Below are positions 8,040 through 16,088 of a DNA stretch of 39,847 nt, piece after piece. The position numbers and the translations under genes are program-made. This stretch comes from Bacteroidetes/Chlorobi group bacterium MS-B_bin-24 (GTDB lineage Bacteria; Bacteroidota; Ignavibacteria; Kapaibacteriales; UBA2268). The stretch spans positions 2,808-42,654 of the forward strand of contig RCNO01000021.1 in assembly GCA_003731685.1 (NCBI GenBank), read 5' to 3'. The first letter of the stretch is position 1. The number at the start of each line of letters is the position of its first letter. Under the pieces are notes generated by a model that did not search any database, was not told the origin of the DNA, and worked only from the letters and a program-made list of their open reading frames with translations.

Positions 8040-9142
8040 TATCTCTTATATTTATTCCAAAATGCTCTATAAACATTGCTACTAATTATCGTTGGTTTAA
8101 TAGTCTTATCCTTTAAAGTGTTTAAATCAACAATTTCCAAAGTCCCGTGAAACAAATTTAAATCATCCTTGTAATATCTTGTGTAAAGTATTTTAGAGTT
8201 CTGGAAATTAACTTGAGGGAATAAATTATAGGAATAACCGGAACCAGGGGAGAGGAACTGATATTTGCTGACAGGCTCAGCAAAGTTTACAAACCAAAGG
8301 GAGCCTTCGCGTCCGGTAATGTAAAATTTCCCATCCTCGAGTGTTGGAACAACTTCGACGCAACCAATTAAATCCACTGGGGAAGCATTTTCGTAATTGC
8401 CTTCGTAACTTGCAGAATAAATCAAGTCGTAATTTTCCTCGTTCGAAATAGAAAGGTAAACGAAGACCCCTTCTTCGCTCCACGAAAGACTTGGCTCACC
8501 AAAAATTTCATTGATTTGCCCGGGCAAAAGCTTCGTAGATATTTTTATTGGTCTATCGGCTTCGCAATAGTACACAACAAGTTGTTGTGGGGAAGTATAA
8601 ATATCCTTCCCTTCGACAAAAGCAATTTTGGTTCCGTCGGGTGAAAATGCTGGAAGAGTTCCTTTACAGAAATTGCTACTCAATTTAAAAAATTCACTTT
8701 CGTTACGAACCAACCACAATTCATTTCCATTGGCTCCAATAGCAATAGAGCGACCATTGCTCGAAAGTATAGCAAAATCTCGCGAGTACCATTTGTAATC
8801 GCCGGCGATTATTCTTTGCTGAGTCCCATCGATTTTGGCAAGCACAATATCTTGCGAACCCGATGGATTATTTCGAACAAACACAATTTTTTTATCGCGC
8901 GATGGAGGTGAATACAAAATTCCGTTCTCAACAATATATCGCGGTTTCTTCTCTTGAAGGTCGATTTGGAAGATTCCAGGTTGGTTTGTATTAAAGGGAA
9001 GTGCAGTAAAATAAATATCTCCTTCGGGAATAGAAAAAACATCATCGTAACGGCAGGGGTCGCACGAAGCAAAGGCAAAAATCACTAATGCCAACACTCC
9101 GATGCTTTGTATTATTTTCTTTATACCCTGCCTCACAATCAC
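8039..9142 (-). CDS. Lipoprotein with PD40/TolB-like beta-propeller repeats
   Basis: The N-terminus has a hydrophobic stretch ending in a lipobox-like FAFASC (Cys27), predicting a lipoprotein. The mature part contains WD40-like PD40 repeats, most clearly FSPDGTKIAFVEGKDIY, with weaker copies around SRDFAILSSNGRSIAIG and YSPPSRDKKIVFVRN. Such propellers act as periplasmic or surface scaffolds, as in TolB. The ORF-track start is GTG with a weak ribosome site, so the exact start is uncertain. It is the first gene of the ECF sigma operon and overlaps sigma by 1 nt. It could be a sensor component or simply a co-regulated envelope protein. Confidence 0.75.
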   Translation of the reverse strand: MIVRQGIKKIIQSIGVLALVIFAFASCDPCRYDDVFSIPEGDIYFTALPFNTNQPGIFQIDLQEKKPRYIVENGILYSPPSRDKKIVFVRNNPSGSQDIVLAKIDGTQQRIIAGDYKWYSRDFAILSSNGRSIAIGANGNELWLVRNESEFFKLSSNFCKGTLPAFSPDGTKIAFVEGKDIYTSPQQLVVYYCEADRPIKISTKLLPGQINEIFGEPSLSWSEEGVFVYLSISNEENYDLIYSASYEGNYENASPVDLIGCVEVVPTLEDGKFYITGREGSLWFVNFAEPVSKYQFLSPGSGYSYNLFPQVNFQNSKILYTRYYKDDLNLFHGTLEIVDLNTLKDKTIKPTIISSNVYRAFWNKYKR

Positions 9143-9237
9143 TTTTCAAAAATTTGCAACTTCTACAAAGTAATAGACACATAAAACTTAAAAAAGTTCC
9201 AAAAATTTCAAAAAAATTTTAAAATTTTTTAAATATT

Positions 9238-9732
9238 TTAATTTTTTGTTCCAGATGAGATATTAAAAACTTTGAACAAATCGAGCAGAATTACGAGTCT
9301 ATCGGGCAAATTTACAACCCCCACAATGTAATTCTCCCCTACTTTGGAGTTAGTGTCGATTGGATTGGTCTCTATCATATTCTTGTTGACCCAAAGAACT
9401 TCGTTCATCCTATCGACAAGAATTCCAATTATTTTGTCATCCAAATGAAGAACAATAATTCGAGAGTTGGAACCATAGGTTCCCGGTTCGAGGTTTAAAA
9501 TTTTTCGAAGGTCGACAACTGGAATAACTTTGCCACGAAGATTAATTACGCCTTCGACGTAATGTGGGGCGTTTGGCACACGGGTTATTTTCGTCATTGT
9601 CGTGATTTCCTGAACCTTTAAGATGTCGATTCCAAAGTGTTCATTCGCAAGCTCAAATGTTACCAGTTGAACCATTTCGCCAACCTGAGCTTCTTGGTTA
9701 ATCAAACTCGATGATTTTACGACCTCTTCCAT
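9238..9732 (-). CDS. cheW: CheW-like chemotaxis coupling protein
   Basis: The 164-residue protein is a single CheW domain: QLVTFELANEHFGIDILKVQE, then the conserved VEGVINLRGKVIPVVDLRK and the closing IVGVVNLPDRLVILLDLFKV. CheW bridges chemoreceptors and the CheA kinase beneath the inner membrane. A good ribosome site (TTGAGGAGAAT) fixes the start. It begins 12 bp after era on the same strand, so it is likely co-transcribed with a housekeeping GTPase gene, and no cheA, receptor or flagellar gene is in the window. A solitary CheW could serve a remote chemosensory array or gliding/pilus system. Confidence 0.92.
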   Translation of the reverse strand: MEEVVKSSSLINQEAQVGEMVQLVTFELANEHFGIDILKVQEITTMTKITRVPNAPHYVEGVINLRGKVIPVVDLRKILNLEPGTYGSNSRIIVLHLDDKIIGILVDRMNEVLWVNKNMIETNPIDTNSKVGENYIVGVVNLPDRLVILLDLFKVFNISSGTKN

Positions 9733-9744
9733 ATTCTCCTCAAT

Positions 9745-10638
9745 TTAATAACCAAAAAATTTTAAATAATTCTTATTGTTTCGCCAATTTTTTCGAACTT
9801 TTACGAAAAGTTCAAGATAAACAGGAACCCCAAGATGATTTTCGATTTCCTTTCGTGTGATTTCTCCAAGCTTCTTAATCCTGCTTCCACCAGCCCCGAT
9901 TATTAACGGTTTCTGTGTTTCCTTCTCGACAATTATTTCGGCAGAAATATACCACTTTCCCTTTTCTCGCTCCTTGAAATCGACAATTTGCACTTCGGTA
10001 GAGTATGGAACTTCATCCTTGAACATTGTGAACAACTTTTCTCTTATTAATTCCGAGACAAAGAATCTTTCCGATTGAGTGCTCAGAACATCTTCCTCGT
10101 AAAGGAATTCCCCTTCGGGAAGATATTGTTTAAAAACTTTAATCAACTCGTCAACTCCAGCAAGTTTAGTTGCAGAAATTGGAACAAATTCTCGAAAAAG
10201 CCCAAGCTTGTTGTATTCTTCAATAATAGGTAGAACCTCTTTCGAATCTTTTAATAAGTCAATTTTGTTCAAAATCAAAATCAAAGTCTTGTCGAAAGTT
10301 TTCAGTCGCTCTTTAACTTGTTCGGTTAAAGCCACAGCAGGATCTTTATGGATAGCCACATCAATCATAAATCCAATAATATCGGCTTCGGCAATAGCAA
10401 AATCAACATATTGCATCATCACACGATGAAGTTCATACCGAGGTTCCACAATTCCCGGGGTGTCGAGAAAAATCATCTGGGAATCTTCGTCGGTTCGAAC
10501 TCCAACAACTCTCTTCCGTGTTGTTTGTGGCTTTGGCGTAACAATACTCAACTTGGTTCCAACGAGTGCATTCAAAAGGGTCGATTTCCCTACATTTGGC
10601 TCACCAATTAAAGCCACATATCCACATTTAGTTTCCAT
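9745..10638 (-). CDS. era: GTPase Era, 16S rRNA maturation
   Basis: The 297-residue protein shows the Era GTPase motifs GEPNVGKST (P-loop), FLDTPG (G3) and LNKID (G4), and a C-terminal KH domain (IIGAGGSRIKKLGEITRKEIE). Era binds the 3' end of 16S rRNA and checks 30S assembly. The ORF track begins at TTG (10641), but the adjacent ATG at 10638 is the more natural start. The region around this start is duplicated 67 bp upstream (see the repeat entries), creating a decoy start. cheW follows after 12 bp. Identification is secure. Confidence 0.95.
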   Translation of the reverse strand: METKCGYVALIGEPNVGKSTLLNALVGTKLSIVTPKPQTTRKRVVGVRTDEDSQMIFLDTPGIVEPRYELHRVMMQYVDFAIAEADIIGFMIDVAIHKDPAVALTEQVKERLKTFDKTLILILNKIDLLKDSKEVLPIIEEYNKLGLFREFVPISATKLAGVDELIKVFKQYLPEGEFLYEEDVLSTQSERFFVSELIREKLFTMFKDEVPYSTEVQIVDFKEREKGKWYISAEIIVEKETQKPLIIGAGGSRIKKLGEITRKEIENHLGVPVYLELFVKVRKNWRNNKNYLKFFGY

Positions 10639-10654
10639 CAACCTACTGCTCTTT
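10626..10654. repeat. 29-bp direct repeat, copy overlapping the era start
   Basis: This copy covers the era start region. It is identical over 29 bp to 10693-10721, 67 bp away (core TTTCCATCAACCTACTGCTC). On the minus strand it reads AGAGCAGTAGGTTGATGGAA. The 38 bp between the copies are not repeated, so this is not a simple tandem duplication. Confidence 0.9.
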
Positions 10655-10692
10655 TTTCGAACAACATCAAGTATTCTTTTCTCAATTCCGCT

Positions 10693-10721
10693 ATTTAGTT
10701 TCCATCAACCTACTGCTCTTT
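10693..10721. repeat. 29-bp direct repeat, copy overlapping the DUF3098 gene stop
   Basis: This copy contains the last codons and TAG stop of the DUF3098 gene, followed by a duplicated ribosome-site-like stretch and ATG GAA ACT AAA. Directly after the repeat the frame closes at TAG, giving a 4-codon minigene (M-E-T-K) that copies the first residues of Era. Confidence 0.9.
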
Positions 10722-10994
10722 CTTAAAGGTATTCAAAATTGCATACGGAATAATCACGCAATAGCCAATAACAATGATAACGGGAGCCACGTAAATTACT
10801 AATGGGTTGTTCCATTTTCCTTGTGGCAGGGCTGGTTCTTCGGTGATTCCTGTGGTCATCAAAATATAGCCCAAAACAATAACCCCGATACCCACGAAAA
10901 ACCAAACCCAATTCTTCTTTTCAATTGGAAAATTCCATTCCACAACTGCTTTCTTTTTCCCTCTTTGCGAGGTTTTCTTCACTTGTCGAGCCAT
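10710..10994 (-). CDS. DUF3098-like small two-helix membrane protein
   Basis: The 94-residue protein has a basic N-terminus (QVKKTSQRGKKKAVV) and two hydrophobic helices (VWFFVGIGVIVLGYILMTTG; VIYVAPVIIVIGYCVIIPYA). The KKNW..FFVGIGVIVLGYILM phrase matches DUF3098, a small inner-membrane family widespread in Bacteroidota; no function is known. It is the first gene of the era-cheW transcription unit. A TAATTTTG box lies 33 bp upstream of the start. Confidence 0.65.
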   Translation of the reverse strand: MARQVKKTSQRGKKKAVVEWNFPIEKKNWVWFFVGIGVIVLGYILMTTGITEEPALPQGKWNNPLVIYVAPVIIVIGYCVIIPYAILNTFKKEQ

Positions 10995-11027
10995 CTTACA
11001 TTTCTATTTAAAATCACATAATCAATT

Positions 11028-11035
11028 CAAAATTA
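11028..11035 (-). promoter_or_regulatory. Possible -7 element (TAATTTTG) for the DUF3098-era-cheW unit
   Basis: The box matches TAnnTTTG and lies 33 bp upstream of the DUF3098 gene start. No TTTG is found at the -33 position. Confidence 0.28.
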
Positions 11036-11107
11036 ACGAAAAAAATTCAATATTCATTTCTCATTTGCAAACTTTTATCCTCGAAATCAATTTTTGTTTA
11101 TAACTAT

Positions 11108-11139
11108 TTTGGTTTAAAAATATATTTAAATTATTTTTG
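11108..11139 (+). promoter_or_regulatory. Bacteroidetes-type promoter (TTTG-N20-TATTTTTG)
   Basis: TTTG at 11108-11111 and TATTTTTG at 11132-11139 are separated by exactly 20 bp. This fits the Bacteroidetes primary-sigma consensus TTTG / 19-21 bp / TAnnTTTG. The box ends 33 bp before the aldolase start, leaving a short leader containing a GGAGGAG ribosome site. Confidence 0.6.
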
Positions 11140-11172
11140 TATATCTGTTTTTCAAAAAACATTGGAGGAGAT

Positions 11173-12237
11173 ATGTTCGAAAAAATTCAATCATTGCTGG
11201 GCAACGATGCCGAATATCTTTTAGGCTTCTCTAATCCCAAAGTTCCAAAGGAAATGTTAACTCTCCCCGGACCGGATTTTATCGATAGAGTTTTCGCAAA
11301 CTCAGACCGAAATAATCGTGTCCTTGCCAATTTACACAGGCTTTTCAACCACGGACGACTTGCAGGCACCGGCTACCTTTCGATTTTGCCTATCGACCAA
11401 GGTGTGGAACATTCTGCTGGTGCAAGTTTCGCTAAAAATCCAATTTACTTCGACCCGGAGAATATTGTTAAGCTTGCAATCGAAGGCGGATGCAACGGCG
11501 TTGCCTCGACTTTTGGCGTTCTGGGTATGGTCGCTCGCAAATATGCCCACAAAATTCCCTTTATTGTTAAAATCAATCACAATGAACTTCTTACTTATCC
11601 AAACAAATACGACCAAATACTTTTTGGAACAATCGAAGAAGCGTATAATATGGGCGCTGTTGCAGTTGGAGCCACAATTTACTTCGGCAGCCCCGAAAGC
11701 AACAGGCAAATAGTCGAAATTTCCGAAGCTTTCGCTTATGCACACGAACTTGGTATGGCTACCATCCTTTGGTGCTATCTGCGAAATTCCGCATTCAAAA
11801 AGGACAAAGATTACCACGTATCGTCAGACTTAACTGGCCAAGCAAACTATCTTGGAGCAACAATTCAAGCGGACATCATCAAGCAAAAATTACCAGAAAA
11901 TAACGGCGGCTATCTTGCATTAAACGCCGAAGGTAAATCCTATGGAAAATATGACAAAAGAATGTACTCCGAGCTCACTTCTGAACACCCAATCGACCTT
12001 TGCAGATACCAAGTGGTTAACAATTTTATGGGCAAAGTTGGGCTTATCAATAGCGGCGGTGCTTCGGGCGAAAACGATTTAGCCGAGGCAACCAAGACTG
12101 CTGTAATCAACAAGCGCGCCGGTGGTATGGGATTAATCTCGGGAAGGAAGGCTTTCCAAAAACCGATGAACGAAGGCATTCAGCTTTTGAATACAATCCA
12201 AGACGTTTACCTTTGCAAAGAAGTTACCATTGCGTAA
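11173..12237 (+). CDS. fbaB: Class I fructose-bisphosphate aldolase, DhnA/archaeal type
   Basis: The start is set at ATG 11173 ([10 protein letters not shown]), directly after GGAGGAGAT, rather than the ORF-track start 12 codons upstream. The 354-residue protein resembles the DhnA/FbaB family: [18 protein letters not shown], then [27 protein letters not shown] and a late phosphate-binding stretch [13 protein letters not shown]. It catalyses reversible aldol cleavage of fructose 1,6-bisphosphate through a Schiff base in glycolysis or gluconeogenesis. It stands alone with a promoter and a terminator and converges on the dsr operon. The family is secure; the sugar substrate is inferred from family membership. 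Confidence 0.9.
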   Translation: MFEKIQSLLGNDAEYLLGFSNPKVPKEMLTLPGPDFIDRVFANSDRNNRVLANLHRLFNHGRLAGTGYLSILPIDQGVEHSAGASFAKNPIYFDPENIVKLAIEGGCNGVASTFGVLGMVARKYAHKIPFIVKINHNELLTYPNKYDQILFGTIEEAYNMGAVAVGATIYFGSPESNRQIVEISEAFAYAHELGMATILWCYLRNSAFKKDKDYHVSSDLTGQANYLGATIQADIIKQKLPENNGGYLALNAEGKSYGKYDKRMYSELTSEHPIDLCRYQVVNNFMGKVGLINSGGASGENDLAEATKTAVINKRAGGMGLISGRKAFQKPMNEGIQLLNTIQDVYLCKEVTIA

Positions 12238-12245
12238 ATAAACTC

Positions 12246-12286
12246 TGCCTCACTCCTGTCCAATTTTGGGAGTGAGGCAATTTTGT
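12246..12286 (+). terminator. Intrinsic terminator after the aldolase gene
   Basis: An 11-bp perfect stem (TGCCTCACTCC 12246-12256, GGAGTGAGGCA 12269-12279) with a 12-nt loop is followed by ATTTTGT on the plus strand. It lies between two convergent genes and may also serve dsrO from the other side, although the minus-strand U-tract is weaker. Confidence 0.8.
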
Positions 12287-12302
12287 ATATAAGGATTAAA
12301 AT

Positions 12303-13067
12303 TTACACGAGATAAAACACTTCCGGGCTGGTTCCCAATTCAGGTTTTCGCCGTATTGAAAATCTTTCGGAAAGCACTTGTCGAACCTCGGAGCCGGGGT
12401 CTTCGAGGTCGCCAAAAATCAATGCTTTCGACGGACAAGCTTCTACACAGGCGGGCATCATCCCTCGGGCTAATCTTTCTGCACAGAAAGTACACTTTTC
12501 AACCACACCACGAGTACGAGTTGGAAATTCAGGATTCTGCTCTTTTATAAAAGGCCTTGGGTCACGCCAATTGAAACTTCGTGAACCATAAGGGCATGCA
12601 GCAACACAATACCGACAACCAATGCACCTATGCCAATCCATCATCACAATCCCATCTTCACGCTTCCAAGTTGCTTGGGTGGGGCACACATTCGTACACG
12701 GAGGATTATCACAATGATTGCAAAGAAGTAGCACCGTGGAAAAATTCATTCCTTTCGGCAAAAATTCATTCTCCTGGGTAATGAAAGCATTTCTAAATTG
12801 TTCTTTCCAAATCCATTTTATTTCGTCTTTGGGATTGTCCAATTTTGGCACATTATGGTAAGAATGGCAAGCTTCGATACACTTGTTGCAATTGGGATTC
12901 TGCTCGCATTTCTTCACATCGATTGCCATTGCCCAACGATGGGCTTTCAACCCTTGCTGGGGATGTTCCACAACAGTTTGTGAGATAGACTCATAGGTCC
13001 ATTTCCCAGCAAGAGCAATACCTCCAGCAAAACTCACTATCTTCAAAAAGTTTCTTCTATCAATCAT
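12303..13067 (-). CDS. dsrO: DsrO-like periplasmic iron-sulfur protein
   Basis: The start is moved to Met14 of the ORF-track protein (ATG at 13067), which follows the ribosome site AGGAGGCCTTAAA. The N-terminus DRRNFLKIVSFAGG is a twin-arginine signal, so the folded protein is exported. Four cysteine clusters for [4Fe-4S] centres follow: CEQNPNCNKCIEAC, CNHCDNPPCTNVCP, CIGCRYCVAACP and CTFCAERL...CVEACP. DsrO is the periplasmic electron-transfer subunit of the DsrMKJOP complex. It is the last gene of the dsr operon; 66 bp downstream the convergent aldolase ends, so there is no room for dsrP. Confidence 0.88.
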   Translation of the reverse strand: MIDRRNFLKIVSFAGGIALAGKWTYESISQTVVEHPQQGLKAHRWAMAIDVKKCEQNPNCNKCIEACHSYHNVPKLDNPKDEIKWIWKEQFRNAFITQENEFLPKGMNFSTVLLLCNHCDNPPCTNVCPTQATWKREDGIVMMDWHRCIGCRYCVAACPYGSRSFNWRDPRPFIKEQNPEFPTRTRGVVEKCTFCAERLARGMMPACVEACPSKALIFGDLEDPGSEVRQVLSERFSIRRKPELGTSPEVFYLV

Positions 13068-13474
13068 TTTAAGGCCTCCTTTGGTTGAACGTGACAATCC
13101 CAGCAATATGGCTTTACTTGGAGATAATTATGGCACTGGTCGCAGAAATTCTTTTTGTCGCTATGACACTTCAAGCAAGTCAAAGTCAGGCTCATTTCAA
13201 GCTTCTGTCCATTATGCGTCAGCACAACTCCGTTTCGAACAACGTAGCGCATATTCAAACGGACTACACTATCGCGCCAATAATTGAGCAAATCCATATG
13301 GTAATGATTCATATAATCTTTATCGTCGATACATTGCCGTGCATCAGTGGGATAAACCAGTTTAGGCTTTACTTTGCTTTGGGCAGAAGACAAATTGAGC
13401 CAGATAGGCATTGTAAAAAATGCAATTCCGATTACTATACCCAAAATAATTTTCCATCCATCGTAAATTTTCAT
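13064..13474 (-). CDS. dsrJ: DsrJ-like triheme cytochrome c
   Basis: The 136-residue protein has an uncleaved-looking N-terminal membrane anchor (IILGIVIGIAFFTMPIWL). Three CxxCH heme c motifs lie near the C-terminus: CLKCH, CDQCH and CWDCH. It also keeps Cys48 in the ARQCID...YMNHYHMDLL region, the position that in DsrJ supplies an unusual His/Cys heme ligand. DsrJ is the periplasmic cytochrome of the Dsr membrane complex. A strong ribosome site (GAGGAGG) precedes it. Its start overlaps the dsrK stop by 4 nt and its stop overlaps the revised dsrO start by 4 nt, so translation across M-K-J-O is tightly coupled. Confidence 0.9.
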   Translation of the reverse strand: MKIYDGWKIILGIVIGIAFFTMPIWLNLSSAQSKVKPKLVYPTDARQCIDDKDYMNHYHMDLLNYWRDSVVRLNMRYVVRNGVVLTHNGQKLEMSLTLTCLKCHSDKKNFCDQCHNYLQVKPYCWDCHVQPKEALK

Positions 13475-15084
13475 TGGTTTTCCTCCTCTTTTAACAAAGG
13501 ATTAAGTCGCAAATCAACTTCACGGGGCTTTTCCCCAGTCATAATCAATGCATTTCCAACCATTTCGTGAACTCCACCAACTTCGAGACCAGGTACCCAG
13601 AAATCAAAAAGCGGTGGGAGATTGGCTTTATCGATTGCGCAGATACACAAGCAAATGTTCACCCCGTATTTATCTTTGACATATTTTGCTGCGTTTGCTC
13701 GCGGGAAACCTCCCCGCATCCGCATTTCAAAATTCTCTTCGGTTCCTAAGCCAGCGCCACTACCACAGCAGAATGTCTGCTCTCGAATCGTATTATCGGG
13801 CATCTCGGTGAACTTCCTCATAACATTTTTAATTATGTACCTCGGCTCTTCGAGCAAGCCCATTCCCCTGGAAGGATTACAGGAATCGTGGAATGTAGCG
13901 TGCCAATGGTCATTACGGCTTGGGTCGAGTTTTAACTTATTATGATAAATCAAATCGGCAGTAAATTCACAAATATGAACCATTTTCGTCGACTTAGCAT
14001 TTTCGAAAACTGTTCCTGTGATTGGGGACTTCGGAACTTCGAGGAAATCCGCTGGACCATTCATTGTATCCATATATTGATGAATAACACGCCACATATG
14101 TCCGCATTCCCCGCCCAATATCCATTTTACTTTTAGCCTTTTTGCCTCGGCATAAATCTTATGGTTCAATCGTTTCATTAAGTCGTGTGAAACGAACGAA
14201 CCGAAATTTCCACCTTCGGAAGCATAAGTACTGAATGTATAATCCAGTCCTATCTCGTGAAAGAGCATTATGTAGCCCATCAAAGTGTAGTAGTGCGGTG
14301 TTCCAAAATAATCTGCCGATGGTGTAACAAAAAGAAATTCTGCCCCTTTCTTGTTAATCGGTATCTCTACACGAATTCCTGTGATTTCTTCGATGTCGGC
14401 TGCTGCCATTTCCAAACTATCTTTCATACCATGCGGCTGAACCCCAAGATGATTCCCTGTTCTATATGAGTTTTTTACGGGGGTCATTATCCAATCGATA
14501 TTGACGCCAATTAGATTCATCAAGTCCCGTGTAAGAAATGTAATCTCGGCTGTATCAATTCCATAGGGACAGAAAACGGAACATCTTCGGCACTGGGTAC
14601 ATTGATAGAAGTAATAGAACCATTCGCGAAGAACATCAAATGTCAGCTCCCGAGCGCCAACCATTCTACCCATAATCTTACCTGCCGTTGTGAACTCACG
14701 GCGATAAACAGAGCGTAGCAATTCTGCTCGGAGAACTGGCATATTTTTGGGGTCGCCCGAACCAAGGAAGAAGTGGCATTTATCGGCACAAGCACCGCAG
14801 CGAACGCAAATATCCATAAAGATTTTAAGTGACCGATATTTTTCCAATCGCTCCCGCAAACCCTCGAGAATTATCTCCTGCCAATTCTCAGGCAATTTCC
14901 AATCGGGGTCGGTCGGTTGCCATTTCCTTGGGTTCGGTTGGTCAAGATAAATCAATGCATCTTCGCTTCCCGCATAATTAAATGTTCCCTTTTGAAATTC
15001 AACAGGAACATCCATCCAGTTTACAAACTTGGGCTTGTAAGTTACATTCTTTAAAAGTTCCTCTGGTTTTATCTTTATCGACAT
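13471..15084 (-). CDS. dsrK: DsrK-like HdrD-type iron-sulfur subunit
   Basis: The 537-residue protein is the normal length for DsrK. Two [4Fe-4S] clusters are seen at residues 93-103 (CVRCGACADKC) and 162-172 (CTQCRRCSVFC). CCG-type elements for the catalytic noncubane cluster follow: GGECGHMWRV, HDSCNPSRGMG and FCCGSGAG. It resembles the heterodisulfide reductase subunit D and is the cytoplasmic catalytic subunit thought to reduce the DsrC trisulfide using quinol electrons from DsrM. A strong ribosome site (AAGGAGGAGTAAT) precedes it. dsrM ends 1 nt before the dsrK start codon. Confidence 0.95.
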   Translation of the reverse strand: MSIKIKPEELLKNVTYKPKFVNWMDVPVEFQKGTFNYAGSEDALIYLDQPNPRKWQPTDPDWKLPENWQEIILEGLRERLEKYRSLKIFMDICVRCGACADKCHFFLGSGDPKNMPVLRAELLRSVYRREFTTAGKIMGRMVGARELTFDVLREWFYYFYQCTQCRRCSVFCPYGIDTAEITFLTRDLMNLIGVNIDWIMTPVKNSYRTGNHLGVQPHGMKDSLEMAAADIEEITGIRVEIPINKKGAEFLFVTPSADYFGTPHYYTLMGYIMLFHEIGLDYTFSTYASEGGNFGSFVSHDLMKRLNHKIYAEAKRLKVKWILGGECGHMWRVIHQYMDTMNGPADFLEVPKSPITGTVFENAKSTKMVHICEFTADLIYHNKLKLDPSRNDHWHATFHDSCNPSRGMGLLEEPRYIIKNVMRKFTEMPDNTIREQTFCCGSGAGLGTEENFEMRMRGGFPRANAAKYVKDKYGVNICLCICAIDKANLPPLFDFWVPGLEVGGVHEMVGNALIMTGEKPREVDLRLNPLLKEEENQ

Positions 15085-15085
15085 A

Positions 15086-16087
15086 TTACTCCTCCTTTTC
15101 TACTGGAATACCTGCAGCTTTCATTTTTTCACGAAATTCATCTTCATATTCTTCGTAAGTATGAACCGCAACGACTGGATTCCAAGGATTGATGTGTCGC
15201 TTCATTCGATTGTTATTGGCTAAATTTCGTGTTGGGCTCATAAATATTCCACCCAAATGAACAAGCTTGCTCATTGGGAAATAAATCAGCAAGGTACAGA
15301 CAAATGTGAAATGAATCATAAACAATGGGCTAAGTTTGTTCAGCAGTTCATTGCTTATTGGTTGAAAAGATAGAATCGACACTGCAAATTCTTTAACAGC
15401 AACCAAATCCGTCTTCAAAAAATATCGCATCAAAACCCCTGTTACAGCAATACCCAAAATCAACAATAAAGGGAAATAATCGGAAGGGAGCGAGACAATT
15501 CTAACTTTTGCATTGAAGATTCTGCGCAGGAAAAGATATGTTAAAGCAACAAGTATCGCAACGTCGGTAATGTAAATTATCGGCAATCCAACTTGGAAAA
15601 AGCCATCAATATCTTGAAGAAACCCAACAAAGAATGGTATTGGCTCGGTAAAGAATCGAAAATGCCGTAAGAAAATAATTAAAAAAGACCAATGGAAAGC
15701 CAAACTGAAAAACCACAGCCATTTGTCAACGGAATAAACCAAGCGGTCATCTTTTAGCGAGGCTTTCGTGTTTCGGAAAAGAGAACGGAAGAAGAGCACT
15801 TCCAACGCCATTCTGCCCAAAGTTCCTAAAGCTGAACTTGGGTTGTCCAATTTGTTCTGCTTAATCCAAGGCAAGGATTTCTCCTGCCCGCAAGTTGTAG
15901 TAATTCGGAAAGGTACAGGCGAACGAGCCCAACGAAGCACACGAACAATAAGCCCAATAGCAAATACTGCCAAAGCTACATATGGCAGAATCACTCCAAA
16001 AATAAATTTCAAAAAGGGCAGGACTCCTGCCACCCATCCCGCAAGCAATATCACGACAGTAACCAAAAGCGATAGCTGAATACCCAT
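15086..16087 (-). CDS. dsrM: DsrM-like membrane cytochrome b
   Basis: The 333-residue integral membrane protein has about six hydrophobic segments and belongs to the NarI-like cytochrome b group. DsrM-specific phrases are visible: VPFRITTTCGQEKSLPWI in a cytoplasmic loop and HLGGIFMSPTRNLANNNRMK then HINPWNP near the C-terminus. Histidines in the helices (e.g. LAFHWSFLIIFLRHF and FMIHFTFVC) are candidate heme b ligands. It would exchange electrons with menaquinol and pass them to DsrK. It begins 1 nt after the RsbRD-like gene stop. Confidence 0.94.
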   Translation of the reverse strand: MGIQLSLLVTVVILLAGWVAGVLPFLKFIFGVILPYVALAVFAIGLIVRVLRWARSPVPFRITTTCGQEKSLPWIKQNKLDNPSSALGTLGRMALEVLFFRSLFRNTKASLKDDRLVYSVDKWLWFFSLAFHWSFLIIFLRHFRFFTEPIPFFVGFLQDIDGFFQVGLPIIYITDVAILVALTYLFLRRIFNAKVRIVSLPSDYFPLLLILGIAVTGVLMRYFLKTDLVAVKEFAVSILSFQPISNELLNKLSPLFMIHFTFVCTLLIYFPMSKLVHLGGIFMSPTRNLANNNRMKRHINPWNPVVAVHTYEEYEDEFREKMKAAGIPVEKEE

Positions 16088-16088
16088 A

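Noticed and set aside
9211-9230. 20-bp perfect A/T-only palindrome downstream of cheW
   Set aside because: The stem has no G or C and sits in a very AT-rich tract, so a terminator or operator claim would be weak.
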